Assembly: GCF_000092045.1 (NCBI RefSeq)
Contig: NC_007764.1
Coordinates: 1 to 64,000, forward strand
DNA length: 64,000 bases
DNA from: Rhizobium etli CFN 42
Lineage (GTDB): Bacteria > Pseudomonadota > Alphaproteobacteria > Rhizobiales > Rhizobiaceae
Direction: 5' to 3'
Of this stretch, positions 41,485 to 50,655 are shown piece by piece (positions within the stretch are counted from its first letter, which is position 1; each line of letters starts with the position of its first letter). The notes beneath the pieces were generated by a model. That model did not search any database. It saw only the letters and a program-made list of their open reading frames with translations, and was not told the origin of the DNA. A program made the translations under genes and the position numbers.

Positions 41485-43227
41485 ATGTCCTTGAAAATCA
41501 GTAAGACACCGGGGGAACTCCGCTCAGCCCGCTGGTTCGCATCCGAAGACCTGCGCGGCTTCGGCCATCGCTCGCGCCTGATGCAGATGGGTTATGACGC
41601 CGGCGACTGGGCCGGCAAGCCGTTGATCGGCATCCTGTCCACCTGGTCCGACCTCAACCCTTGCCACGCCCATTTCAAGCATCGCGTTGAAGACGTGAAG
41701 CGTGGAGTGCTGCAGGCGGGCGGCTTTCCGGTGGAAATGCCGGCGCTGGCGCTGTCGGAAAACTTCATGAAACCGACCACCATGCTCTACCGCAACCTCC
41801 TGGCGATGGAGACCGAAGAGCAGATCCGCGCCCATCCCGTCGATGGCGTGGTGCTGATGGGCGGATGCGACAAGACCACGCCAGGCCTCATCATGGGAGC
41901 GCTCAGCGCCGGCGTGCCGATGATCTACCTGCCGGCGGGGCCGATGCTGCGCGGCAATTATGCCGGCCAACATCTCGGTTCCGGTTCGGACGCCTGGAAA
42001 TATTGGGACGAGCGGCGCGCGGGTACGATATCGGACAAGGAATGGATCGGCATCGAGGCCGGCATTGCGCGCTCCTACGGCCATTGCATGACGATGGGAA
42101 CCGCCTCGACCATGACCGCAATCGCCGATGCGATGGGGCTGACACTGACGGGCGCCTCATCCATTCCCGCGCCTGACGCCAACCACATCCGTATGTCGGC
42201 GCAAACAGGTCGTCGGATCGTCGAGATGGTCTGGGAAGACCTGACGCCGGATCGTATCGTCACCCCGGCAGCCGTCCGCAATGCCGCGACGGTCGCGATG
42301 GCGACCGGCTGTTCGACGAATGCGGTCATTCATCTCCTGGCCATGGCGCGTAGGGCAGGGGTGGCGTTGACGCTCGACGATCTCGATGCGCTGGGCCGAA
42401 CCACGCCCGTCATCGCCAATATCCGCCCTTCCGGAAAGATCTATCTGATGGAGGATTTCTACTATGCCGGCGGTCTTCTGGCGCTGATGTCGCAGATCCG
42501 CGAGCGGCTCGATCTGGACGCCTTGACGGTTTCGGGGGAAGCGCTGGGCGCGGCGCTGGCCGATGCAAAGATCTATAATGACGACGTGATCCGGCCGCTT
42601 TCCAACCCGATCTATCCGGAGGGCTCGCTTGCCGTGCTCAAGGGCAATCTGGCGCCCGACGGCGCGGTGATCAAGCCGGCGGCCTGCGACCCGCGCTTCC
42701 ATGTGCATCAAGGGCCGGCGCTGGTCTTCGACAGCTATCCCGACATGAAGGCGGCCGTCGAGGACGAGACACTCGATGTGACGCCGGATCACGTAATGGT
42801 GCTTCGCAATGCCGGGCCGCTCGGCGGTCCCGGCATGCCGGAATGGGGCATGCTGCCGATGCCCAAGGCGCTGCTGAAGCAAGGGCATCGCGACATGCTG
42901 CGGCTGTCGGACGCGCGCATGAGCGGCACCAGCTATGGCGCCTGTGTTCTGCATGTGGCGCCCGAAGCCCATGTCGGCGGCCCCCTCGCCTTGCTGCGCA
43001 ATGGCGATATCGTCAGGATCGACATTCCCAACCGCCGCCTTGACATGCTGGTCGACGAGGTCGAGCTGATCCAGCGCCGCGCCGCATGGATGAAGCCGGC
43101 GGATCGCTTCGGCCGCGGTTATGGCTGGATGTACGCTTCCCATGTCAGCCAGGCCGACAAGGGCTGCGATTTCGATTATCTGCTGCCGGAATTCGGTCCG
43201 GCAGCGGGAGAACCGGACATTTTCTAG
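41485..43227 (+). CDS. IlvD/Edd-family sugar-acid dehydratase (arabinonate/xylonate dehydratase-like)
   Basis: 580-residue dehydratase. Three iron-sulfur cluster cysteines are in place: Cys60 (SDLNPCHAHF), Cys128 (GGCDKTTPG) and Cys201 (SYGHCMTMGTASTM). The magnesium/substrate region DARMSGTSYG is near the C terminus. Length and motifs fit the pentonate/hexonate dehydratases such as L-arabinonate dehydratase more than the branched-chain amino acid enzyme IlvD. It would convert an aldonic acid to its 2-keto-3-deoxy acid. The RraA-family aldolase follows 10 bp downstream and the DapA-family lyase lies nearby. GACGGAGGCG precedes the ATG. Confidence 0.86.
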   Translation: MSLKISKTPGELRSARWFASEDLRGFGHRSRLMQMGYDAGDWAGKPLIGILSTWSDLNPCHAHFKHRVEDVKRGVLQAGGFPVEMPALALSENFMKPTTMLYRNLLAMETEEQIRAHPVDGVVLMGGCDKTTPGLIMGALSAGVPMIYLPAGPMLRGNYAGQHLGSGSDAWKYWDERRAGTISDKEWIGIEAGIARSYGHCMTMGTASTMTAIADAMGLTLTGASSIPAPDANHIRMSAQTGRRIVEMVWEDLTPDRIVTPAAVRNAATVAMATGCSTNAVIHLLAMARRAGVALTLDDLDALGRTTPVIANIRPSGKIYLMEDFYYAGGLLALMSQIRERLDLDALTVSGEALGAALADAKIYNDDVIRPLSNPIYPEGSLAVLKGNLAPDGAVIKPAACDPRFHVHQGPALVFDSYPDMKAAVEDETLDVTPDHVMVLRNAGPLGGPGMPEWGMLPMPKALLKQGHRDMLRLSDARMSGTSYGACVLHVAPEAHVGGPLALLRNGDIVRIDIPNRRLDMLVDEVELIQRRAAWMKPADRFGRGYGWMYASHVSQADKGCDFDYLLPEFGPAAGEPDIF

Positions 43228-43237
43228 GAGGACATGT

Positions 43238-43957
43238 ATGACGACACTTTCGGACAGTACGCGCGACAAACTCATGCGGGTCAGCGTCGCCACGATCAGC
43301 ACGGCGCTCTTCAAGCGCGGCCTGCGCAACCAGACCATCCAGGATGTGCAGCCGGTCGCTCACAAAGGCCGCAATATGGTCGGTCCGGCCTATACCCTCC
43401 GCTACATTCCGGCGCGCGAAGACCTGAACAAGCTCGAGGTTTTCCGCAATCCGGAACACCCGCAGCGCGCCTGTGTCGAAACCTGCCCCCCGGGCGCCGT
43501 GCTGGTGATGGACAGCCGCAAGAATCCGCGCGCCGCTTCCGCCGGCTCGATCCTCGTCACCCGGCTGATGGTGCGCGGCGTGGCGGGTGTCGTCACCGAT
43601 GGCGGTTTCCGCGACAGCCCCGAAATAGCGGGGTTGGCCATCCCTGCCTATCACAACCGCCCCTCGGCGCCGACGAACCTGACGCTGCACCAGGCGCTCG
43701 ACATCAATGTGCCGATCGGTTGCGGCGACGTGGCGGTCTGGCCCGGCGATATCATGGTCGGCGACGACGAAGCGGTGATCGTCATTCCGGCCGAACTCGC
43801 CGACGAGATCGCCGAGGAGGCCGTGGAAATGACCGCCTATGAGGATTTCGTCACCGAGCGCGTGCAGGCCGGCCAATCGATCATCGGTCTCTATCCGGCG
43901 ACGCAGCCGCGCAATCTTGAGGAATTCGCCGCCTGGCGCGCCAAACACGGCCGTTGA
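43238..43957 (+). CDS. RraA-family protein (4-hydroxy-2-oxoacid aldolase-like)
   Basis: 239-residue member of the RraA/HMG-aldolase family. VSVATISTALFKRG opens the domain, GSILVTRLMVRGVAGVVTDGGFRD carries the catalytic arginine and aspartate, and GCGDVAVWPGDIMVGDDEAVIVIP is the metal-binding signature. Related enzymes cleave 4-hydroxy-4-methyl-2-oxoglutarate or similar compounds; RraA itself inhibits RNase E. After a sugar-acid dehydratase an aldolase acting on a keto acid is the sensible reading. ATG 43238 follows AGGAGG closely; the longer frame overlaps the dehydratase. Confidence 0.84.
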   Translation: MTTLSDSTRDKLMRVSVATISTALFKRGLRNQTIQDVQPVAHKGRNMVGPAYTLRYIPAREDLNKLEVFRNPEHPQRACVETCPPGAVLVMDSRKNPRAASAGSILVTRLMVRGVAGVVTDGGFRDSPEIAGLAIPAYHNRPSAPTNLTLHQALDINVPIGCGDVAVWPGDIMVGDDEAVIVIPAELADEIAEEAVEMTAYEDFVTERVQAGQSIIGLYPATQPRNLEEFAAWRAKHGR

Positions 43958-44112
43958 CCGGCGCTCGAGCTCGCGAATCTGGCCGCCATGCAGGGCGCGC
44001 CGCACACGGGGAAGGCGATCCCGATTTCCTCCAGCAAGGCGCCGGCGAGTTTTAGTAGCCTCGTCTCCTTATCTTGTAGACTGCGGCTGGAGGTAGATTG
44101 ACAACGTGCGGC

Positions 44113-44325
44113 CGATACGCGGGCTTTCAGTCCCAATCGGTCAGGAATAGGACGTGGCACCGGGCACTCTCGACTGTAAGTGAATTGATAAAACGCGGCG
44201 CCATGTCGCAGATAAAAGAACGCGCCGCCGAGAATCTTGATCACCTTGCGGGGCGGCATAGAAAGAAGCGGCAGGCCACTGATGACAGCACCAATGGATC
44301 CGTGGTTGGCGATCTTTGCGGCGTC
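44113..44325 (-). pseudogene. Phospholipid N-methyltransferase (PmtA-like) fragment
   Basis: The minus strand encodes about 70 residues resembling the C-terminal part of PmtA, which methylates phosphatidylethanolamine toward phosphatidylcholine in rhizobia: AVISGLPLLSMPPRKVIKIL, GAFFYLRHGAAFYQFTYS and CPVPRPIPDRLGLKARVS. The SAM-binding N-terminal domain is missing, and the open frame both before and after is unrelated to PmtA. The remainder of the 490-bp gap (43958-44446) holds no recognised gene. The surrounding minus-strand frame (44112 down to 43958) is open but unidentified. Confidence 0.65.
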
Positions 44326-44446
44326 TGTCGGCCCATTTAGATGAGCGGAATCGATTTCGTTGAATTGAATGATATTTTTATCTGCAAGGTTCAGCGAATC
44401 TTTCACATTGACTGAAAATCACCGACTGCTGACATCGAAACGCACC

Positions 44447-44824
44447 TCAACAAGCATCATACCGACCGCGAGCGTGTTGAATGTTCTTCCGATTGCTATC
44501 CGCCCACATGACGAGAGCCATGACTGGCGCAAGAAGTGTTCGCCCCACGTCCGTCAACTCATAGTCCACGCGCGGCGGAATAGTGGGAAATAAGGTCCGC
44601 TTCACCAACCCGTCGCGTTCTAACCCGCGCAAGTTAATGGTCAGCATCCGTTGTGAAATCCCGTCGATCCGACGCCGCAATTCATTGAACCGAACAGGTC
44701 CGTCCTTGAGGGTTGCGATGATGTACAGGGTCCATTTGTCGCCGACGAGATCGAGGATTTCCCGAACCATCTTGCAGTCGTCACCCTGGCTGGGGGTAGG
44801 AAAATCGATGTCACTAAGTGTCAT
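44447..44824 (-). CDS. HxlR-family transcriptional regulator
   Basis: 125-residue winged-helix regulator of the HxlR type. MVREILDLVGDKWTLYIIATL, RFNELRRRIDGISQRMLTINL and the wing VDYELTDVGRTLLAPV are diagnostic. The start is ATG 44824 (MTLSDIDFP), seven bases after AAGG; an ATG at 44845 is an alternative. It is divergent from an azoreductase gene with an 86-bp gap, the common arrangement for redox- or quinone-responsive HxlR regulators of such flavoproteins. Confidence 0.86.
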   Translation of the reverse strand: MTLSDIDFPTPSQGDDCKMVREILDLVGDKWTLYIIATLKDGPVRFNELRRRIDGISQRMLTINLRGLERDGLVKRTLFPTIPPRVDYELTDVGRTLLAPVMALVMWADSNRKNIQHARGRYDAC

Positions 44825-44910
44825 GAAAGTGCCTTCTTGCGGCATAGCGGTCGGTCACCTTAATAGTGTTGGTAACAAGAGTGTACCACCCTGTTCACAT
44901 CGGAGCAATC

Positions 44911-45531
44911 ATGACCAACATCCTCATCGTCACATCGAGCCCTCGTGGCCCGGAAGGTCTATCCACCCGGTTTGCGACCGAGATCGCCGAAGGCCTGAAG
45001 ACTGCGCTGGGCGGCACCCTTTCAAGGCGTGATCTGGCAGCCAACCCACCGCCGCATATCGCGCAAGCCTATATTGGCGGCCGCGTCGTTGGGCCCGAGA
45101 CCCGCACCCCCGAACAGGCCAAGGCGGTCGGCCTTGCCCAGGAGCTGGTCGACGAGGTGACGGCGGCTGACGTGATCGTCCTGGGTTCGGGCATGATCAA
45201 TTTCGGCCCGTCGTCGCAGCTGAAGGCCTGGTTCGATCATATCACCTGGCCGGGCGTGACCTTCGGTTACAGCGCAGCCGGCAAGCCGCAGGGATTGCTG
45301 ACCGGCAAGAAGGTGTATCTGGTCACTGCCTCAGGCGGGGTCTTCTCCGAAGGTGACTGGGCCGCCTTCGATTTCCAGACCGGCTATCTGCGCCACCTCC
45401 TCAGCTTCATTGGCCTGACAGACATCCAAATTATCCGCGTGGAAGGCACCGTCTTCGGTCCCGAGGCGGCCAAGGCTGCCATAGCAGCCACCGAAGCCCA
45501 GGTTCGCGCGGTGTTGGAAAAGGCCGCCTGA
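44911..45531 (+). CDS. azoR: FMN-dependent NADH:quinone/azo oxidoreductase
   Basis: 206-residue flavodoxin-fold enzyme of the AzoR family. The phosphate loop is at [14 protein letters not shown], the flavin region at [21 protein letters not shown], and [16 protein letters not shown] marks the C-terminal half. AzoR enzymes reduce quinones and azo compounds by two electrons and give protection from electrophiles. The start is ATG 44911, eight bases after GGAG. The divergent HxlR gene probably regulates it. Confidence 0.86.
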   Translation: MTNILIVTSSPRGPEGLSTRFATEIAEGLKTALGGTLSRRDLAANPPPHIAQAYIGGRVVGPETRTPEQAKAVGLAQELVDEVTAADVIVLGSGMINFGPSSQLKAWFDHITWPGVTFGYSAAGKPQGLLTGKKVYLVTASGGVFSEGDWAAFDFQTGYLRHLLSFIGLTDIQIIRVEGTVFGPEAAKAAIAATEAQVRAVLEKAA

Positions 45532-45570
45532 AAACGGCGCCCTCCAAGCCTTAAGACAAAGGAAAATGCT

Positions 45571-46215
45571 ATGAAGATCGCTCTCTTTGGCGGGACCGGG
45601 CCAACCGGCAAGCACATTATCGAAGAGGCGCTGCGGCGAGGATACGCGCTGTCTGTCTACACGCGTGACGCCACAAAACTTTCGGCCGTCGATGGCAAGA
45701 TCGACGTCATCGTCGGCGACCTGAGCAATCGCGAGGCGATCAGGGCATGCATCGCGGGCGCAGACGCGGTGATCAGCGCGCTTGGGCCAAACAGCCTGAA
45801 ATCCCGCGACAAACGGCCGATCATGCCCGGCGTCGGCGCAATCATCTCGGCTATGGAAGAGCTGAACGTTCGCCGCCTCATCCAGATCTCGACGGCTGCC
45901 CATCGTGATCCGAAGGACGGATTCGACTTCAAGTCGCAGGCATTCGTTCTGTTGTTCAAGCTGATCGTTCATAACGCCTATGATGACATCAAGGCGACGG
46001 CCGAACTGGTGAGCAAATCGCACCTCGATTGGACACTGGTTCGGATTCCCAACCTGAAGGATGGTCCCGCGACAGGCCGGGTGGACGCAGGCTGGTACGG
46101 CAAGTCGAAGCTCGGAATGAAGCTGTCACGCGGGAACCTTGCGAAATTCCTGGTCGATCAGGTGACAGCCACAGAGTTCGTGCGCGCCGCACCGGGGATA
46201 GCCGACGGAAACTGA
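45571..46215 (+). CDS. NAD(P)-binding NmrA/SDR-like oxidoreductase
   Basis: 214-residue atypical SDR with the dinucleotide motif IALFGGTGPTGKHIIEEALR at the N terminus, DVIVGDLSNREAIRACIAGADAV in the middle, and a C-terminal substrate region. It belongs to the NAD(P)H-binding/NmrA-like group that reduces quinones or flavins or senses redox state. It follows the azoreductase by 39 bp and is probably co-transcribed. Substrate is unknown. Confidence 0.82.
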   Translation: MKIALFGGTGPTGKHIIEEALRRGYALSVYTRDATKLSAVDGKIDVIVGDLSNREAIRACIAGADAVISALGPNSLKSRDKRPIMPGVGAIISAMEELNVRRLIQISTAAHRDPKDGFDFKSQAFVLLFKLIVHNAYDDIKATAELVSKSHLDWTLVRIPNLKDGPATGRVDAGWYGKSKLGMKLSRGNLAKFLVDQVTATEFVRAAPGIADGN

Positions 46216-46316
46216 TGGAACATTCGACCCGGCGTGACGCCCCGAAAGGTTGCATGCGGTTCGGCAGCATTCAGCAGCGCCAGACATAAACGCTCTTTAC
46301 GAGGCAAGAGACATCC

Positions 46317-47241
46317 ATGACACCCAAGGGATTTACGACGGCGGATGTGCCGGACCAGTCAGGCAAGTGCTTTATCGTCACCGGCGCCAATACGGGAATA
46401 GGCTTCGAAGTGGCGAGTGCGCTTGCGGCGCGGCGCGCAAGAGTGCTGCTCGCCTGCCGCGACGAGGCCAAGGCGAAAGCGGCGATGAACCTTATTCGTC
46501 AGAAGACCTCTGGTGCCGATCTCGCCTTCCTGCCGCTTGACCTGGCGGATCTGGAAAGTGTGCGGCGGGCGGCTGAACTGGCTGCCAGGGAGCCGCGTAT
46601 CGACGTGCTGATCAACAATGCCGGCGTAGGGGCCGGCGCTGAAGCTTACGGCGCAGGATTTCGAACAGACATTCGGAGTTAATCACCTCGGTTGCTTTGC
46701 TTTCACCGCGCTCATGCTGCCCAAGCTCGCGGAGACGCCGGGATCGCGGATCGTCGTCACGAGCAGTGGACAACACAAGGGCGCGAAAATCGAATGGGAC
46801 GATCTTAACGCTCAAAAGAGCTACAAATGGCTTCCGCGTTATGCCGCCAGCAAGCTCGCGAATCTTCTCTTCGTATTTGAACTGGATCGGCGGCTGAGGG
46901 CGGCTGGAGCGCCGGTAACGGCGGTCGCATGCCATCCAGGGCTCGTCGGATCGAACCTCGCCCGCGGCAGTTGGTGGGGCAACATGGCAATGACCATGAT
47001 CGGCTTGCTGTTCGCCAACCCGGCTATGGGCGCCTGGGGTGCGCTGCACGCAGCGACCTGGAAAATAAAGCCTGGCGGCTACTACGGACCAACGGGATTG
47101 TCCGGGTTGCGAGGTCCGTCCGGTGAGAGTGTTATCTCCGAGGAGGCAAGGGATCCGCTGCTGGCCGAACGACTGTGGGATGTGTCTGTGACAATGACCG
47201 GGATTGATCCTGGCTTGCCTCCCGTCAATCGACGGGCCTGA
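46317..47241 (+). pseudogene. Short-chain dehydrogenase, frameshifted
   Basis: An SDR of about 305 residues is split by one frameshift near 46636. The first frame (46317-46682) gives IVTGANTGIGFEVASALAAR and LINNAGVGAG, the cofactor and active-site NNAG motifs. The second frame continues from LKLTAQDFEQTFGVNHLGC through SRIVVTSSGQHKG, the catalytic YAASK near 46840, and ends at 47241. The two parts align end to end as one retinol-dehydrogenase-like SDR, so only a small indel separates it from being intact. A sequencing error is possible but a neighbouring gene is also frameshifted. Confidence 0.75.
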
Positions 47242-47322
47242 CGGACAGACGAAAGGTCCCGAACCCGCCTTCAAGCGGCTCACCCCCGGAATGTTCGGCT
47301 CAATGACCAGAAGGATCGCATC

Positions 47323-47970
47323 ATGCTGCAAATCGAGCTTTATACCGAGATCACCTGCCCCTGGTGCATCATCGGACACCACCGTCTGGACAAAGTTCTG
47401 GCGGAACGCTTCCCTGAGCTGGAGGTGGATATCCGCCAGCATCCGGTCCTCCTGCTTCCCGATGGGCCGGCGGAGGGCCTGTACATTCCTGACCTGCTCC
47501 TCAAGCGCTACGGCGTGACGGATCCGAAGGCATCGTTCGCCCGGCCCGAGGCGGAAGCGCGCGCGTCCGGCCTCGATCTCGACCTGAGCCGGCAGCCCTG
47601 GACTTACAGGACGCAGGCAGCGCATGGTCTCATCCTTGCGGCGCAAGCACGTGGAACACAACATCAGCTCGCGGTCGCGATCACCCATACGCATTTCTTG
47701 GAAGCAAAGAACATCTCCGACCCCGACGTCCTCGCGGATGTCGCCGCGGCCTACGGCCTCGAGCGCGAAGAGGCCCGTGCAATCGCACTCGATCCAGAGC
47801 AGCACCGACGTGTGGAGCAGGAAGCTGTCCGATCGATGGCGGCCGGGGTACTCAGTTCCGTACTTCGTCTTCGGCCGACGCATCGCAATCAACGGCGGAC
47901 GCAGCGAAGACGAGATTGCAGCCGCTATCCGTGAGGCCGCTGATGTCAATCTGTCTGCCCAACAAAGCTT
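47323..47970 (+). pseudogene. DsbA-family (FrnE-like) oxidoreductase, frameshifted
   Basis: A FrnE/2-hydroxychromene isomerase-like DsbA protein begins at 47323 (MLQIELYTEITCPWCIIG, with a CPWC active site) and runs well to about residue 172. The end of that frame becomes arginine-rich and unlike protein, while another frame carries the expected finish, SVPYFVFGRRIAINGGRSED followed by an AAAIREA helix. The frameshift lies near 47840-47850. No clear stop follows in the corrected frame before the next gene, so the extreme end is also altered. Confidence 0.7.
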
Positions 47971-48010
47971 ACGCAATTTCCGCTCGATCGTTCGCCATCC
48001 CCATGCTTCA

Positions 48011-48904
48011 TCAAACCAGCATCGACTGCTGGGCGGAGATACCCGCCGTCGCGCCCTGCGATATTGCCGTGGTGACGGAGGCCATCGCTGGGTTTGCAAG
48101 ATCGCCGGCGGCGTAGATGCCGGGCATGCTGGTTTCGCGACGCTCATCGACCTTGAGCGCGATGCCGAAGGGCGTATTGACCGTGGCGAGGCCCAGTGAT
48201 TCGTGCAGGCTTGCGGACGGCTTGTTGCGTGGATGCGCGAACAGGATATCGACCCCGGCATTGCGGCCGCTCTCGAGATTAACGGTGGTGATATGCCCCC
48301 GGTGATTGGTGATTTCGACGATCCGGCCGTCGATGACAGGTATGTTGCGGCGCGCCAAATCGGCCTGGATATCGGGTGCAATGTCGTGACCATTTGCGAA
48401 GACCGTCAACGTGTCGGTCCAATCGTGGTACAGCCTGACATAATTGTGCGACTGCGGGCCGGACCAGACGAGGCCCCAATGCTGGTCGGCGACTTCAAAG
48501 CCGTCGCAATAGGGGCAGGGCACGATGGACGTGCCCCAGCTTTCGGCAAAGCCCGGAACATCAGGCATTTGATCGGCAACGCCGTAGCTCAGGATCAGGC
48601 GGCGCGCCCCAAGGCTTTCGCCATCGCCAGTAAGGACGGAGAACTTGTCGATGGCGCCGGAGATGCTGTCGGCTCGGGCATTGACCAGCTTGACCGTGGA
48701 ATAACGCGTCAGTTGCTGCCGCGCCTCAGCCAGGATGTCCAGCGGTGGCTTGTGATCGTGGCCGAGCAGGCCATGCGAGTGGCCAGCGAAGCGATTGCGC
48801 GGCAGGCCGGTATCGAGAACGGTGACCTTGCGGCGGGTACGGCCGAGCTGCAGGGCGGCGGCGAGACCGGCAAAACTGCCGCCGATGATGATGACGTCAT
48901 CCAT
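48011..48904 (-). CDS. Thioredoxin-reductase-like NAD(P)/FAD oxidoreductase
   Basis: 297-residue flavoprotein. An FAD motif IIIGGSFAGLAAALQLGR opens the protein, the redox-active pair CPYC places Cys130 and Cys133, and GIYAAGDLANPAMASVTTAI ends the FAD domain. This matches the thioredoxin-reductase-like group adjacent to TetR regulators that lacks a known thioredoxin partner. The NADP-domain GxGxxG motif is not obvious (GLVWSGPQSHNYVRLYHD), so cofactor or activity may differ from classical TrxB. It is divergent from a TetR gene, which probably controls it. Confidence 0.82.
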   Translation of the reverse strand: MDDVIIIGGSFAGLAAALQLGRTRRKVTVLDTGLPRNRFAGHSHGLLGHDHKPPLDILAEARQQLTRYSTVKLVNARADSISGAIDKFSVLTGDGESLGARRLILSYGVADQMPDVPGFAESWGTSIVPCPYCDGFEVADQHWGLVWSGPQSHNYVRLYHDWTDTLTVFANGHDIAPDIQADLARRNIPVIDGRIVEITNHRGHITTVNLESGRNAGVDILFAHPRNKPSASLHESLGLATVNTPFGIALKVDERRETSMPGIYAAGDLANPAMASVTTAISQGATAGISAQQSMLV

Positions 48905-49067
48905 GGTGATAAGCTCCGTGCTGTGGATGGAGGAGGATTGAGCTGGGGCTGGCGCGAAATTTTGTCCAGCGATCGCATTCGATATCGCCGGGCGGCCGGG
49001 GGATATTTGATTTAGAGGACAGGTTGAAATCCCCCCCGTTGGCTTGCATATTTTGGATACTGCATGT

Positions 49068-49091
49068 TATCGTAATTCAATAATAACGATA
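49068..49091. promoter_or_regulatory. Candidate TetR operator
   Basis: TATCGT (49068-49073) and ACGATA (49086-49091) form an inverted repeat across 12 bp in the 208-bp gap between the thioredoxin-reductase-like and TetR genes. GATACTG also occurs twice, at 49056-49062 and 49088-49094. The site ends 21 bp before the chosen TetR start. Confidence 0.45.
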
Positions 49092-49112
49092 CTGTCAAGG
49101 ATCTTAATTGTC

Positions 49113-49757
49113 GTGAACGAACAAAGCCAGGGTCGACGCGGCCGGCCCACCAACCAGGCGCTTGGCCAAACGATACTCGACGCAGCGTACGAGCTCTTTG
49201 TGGAACTGGGTTTTCAAGCGACGACATTGGACAAGGTTGCCCAGCGCGCGAAGATATCCAAGCTCAGCATCTATCGGCACTTCGAGAACAAGGAGGCGCT
49301 GTTCAGCGCTGCCATGGCGGCCCGCTGCCATCAGTTTGCACCACAGGCCCTTTTTGAAGGCGTCGACGGTTCGGCCGAAGATCAGCTCATGACGGTGGGA
49401 TCGTCCCTGCTTCGCACGCTGTTGAACCCGGACGTCCGCAGTGTCGAAGCCATGGTCATGGCCGACAAGACGAATCAAAAGTCGATAAGCAAGCTTCATT
49501 ACGAAGCCGGCCCGGCCTATGTCATCGCCCAAATCGAGGCCCTGTTGCGTCAGTTGCACGCGAAGGCGATGCTGAACGTGCCCGATCCTCTCCAGTCCGC
49601 CCGCTTGTTTGGCGCGCTTTTCAAAGGATCCGATCTCCTCATTATTGCGCGCTTCGATGAGGCGAGAGCAGAGGACGACAACGAAATCGAATCCTATTGC
49701 CGGTCGGCCGTCGCCATGTTCATCGCTGCGCACGGTGGCGACAACGCGGGCGGATAG
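49113..49757 (+). CDS. TetR-family transcriptional regulator
   Basis: About 214-residue regulator. The helix-turn-helix lies in LDAAYELFVELGFQATTLDK and AKISKLSIYRHFENKEALF, the classical TetR N-terminal motif, followed by a helical ligand domain. I place the start at GTG 49113 (VNEQSQGRRGRPT), after the presumed operator; an ATG at 49044 would run through it. It is divergent from the thioredoxin-reductase-like gene and 34 bp upstream of a methyltransferase gene. Confidence 0.84.
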   Translation: MNEQSQGRRGRPTNQALGQTILDAAYELFVELGFQATTLDKVAQRAKISKLSIYRHFENKEALFSAAMAARCHQFAPQALFEGVDGSAEDQLMTVGSSLLRTLLNPDVRSVEAMVMADKTNQKSISKLHYEAGPAYVIAQIEALLRQLHAKAMLNVPDPLQSARLFGALFKGSDLLIIARFDEARAEDDNEIESYCRSAVAMFIAAHGGDNAGG

Positions 49758-49791
49758 CCTGGCAAAGAACGGATCAGAAAGAGGACATGAG

Positions 49792-50655
49792 ATGGCAGAG
49801 AAAAATATTTATCAGGTCGCCGACTGGAATGGCCAAAGCGGGGAGCGCTGGGTCGCTTACCAGGCCCGGCTCGATGCCATGCTGGCGGTGTTCGGCCAGG
49901 CCGCGATCGAAGCCGCCGCGCCCGCCATGGGCGAACGCGTGCTGGACGTCGGCTGCGGCGCGGGGGCGTCTAGTCTGGATCTGGCCGTCCGCGTCGGCCC
50001 GGGGGGCCATGTGCTGGGCGTGGACATATCCGAACCGCTGATCGGCAGAGCGCGCGCGCTAGCGCCGCAGGATACGCCGGCCCTGTTCCAGGTGGCCGAC
50101 GCCAGCAGCATCGAGTTGCCCGAGGGCGCGTTCGACATCCTGTTCTCGCGCTTCGGAGTGATGTTCTTCGACGATCCTACGGCGGCGTTCGCTCATATGC
50201 GCCGTGCGCTCAAGCCGGGCGGGCGGGTCGCTTTCGTCTGCTGGCGCGGCATGGCCGAGAACGATTGGGTCTGCCTGCCGATGGGCGCGATCAAGGGCAT
50301 CGTCCCGCCGACCGCGCCGCCCGATCCCGAAGCGCCCGGCCCATTCTCGTTCGGCGACCGGGGGCGGGTGGCGCGCATCCTGACGGCGGCCGGCTTCGCC
50401 GATATCACTATCGAGCCCTTCGATGCTTCTATCCCGTTGGGCGAGGGCGGGACGCGGGACGCGGCGATCGACGACGCGCTGGAGATGACACTCGAGGTCG
50501 GCCCGCTGTCGCGCGCGCTCGCTGATCAGCCCGACGACGTCCGCGCCCGCGCCTCGGTCGCGGTTCGTGCCGCCTTCGCGGACCGCCCCGGCGAGCGGTC
50601 GGTGATGATCGACGGCGCGGCGTGGATCGTCACGACGCGCAATCCGGCAAGCTGA
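49792..50655 (+). CDS. Class I SAM-dependent methyltransferase
   Basis: 287-residue methyltransferase. The SAM-binding glycine motif LDVGCGAGASSLDLAVRVG is near residue 45, followed by GVDISEPLIGRARAL and the MRRALKPGGRVAFVCWRG motif. It resembles the UbiE/COQ5-like small-molecule methyltransferases, including a SmtA-type C-terminal region. ATG 49792 follows GAGGACATGAG. Codons here are unusually rich in GCG and CGC compared with the flanking genes, hinting at recent transfer. The substrate is unknown. Confidence 0.8.
   Translation: MAEKNIYQVADWNGQSGERWVAYQARLDAMLAVFGQAAIEAAAPAMGERVLDVGCGAGASSLDLAVRVGPGGHVLGVDISEPLIGRARALAPQDTPALFQVADASSIELPEGAFDILFSRFGVMFFDDPTAAFAHMRRALKPGGRVAFVCWRGMAENDWVCLPMGAIKGIVPPTAPPDPEAPGPFSFGDRGRVARILTAAGFADITIEPFDASIPLGEGGTRDAAIDDALEMTLEVGPLSRALADQPDDVRARASVAVRAAFADRPGERSVMIDGAAWIVTTRNPAS

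Noticed and set aside
46612..48393. 593-codon minus-strand open frame across the SDR and DsbA remnants
   Set aside because: It is long only because high GC suppresses stops; no domain is recognisable and it runs antisense to conserved motifs on the plus strand.
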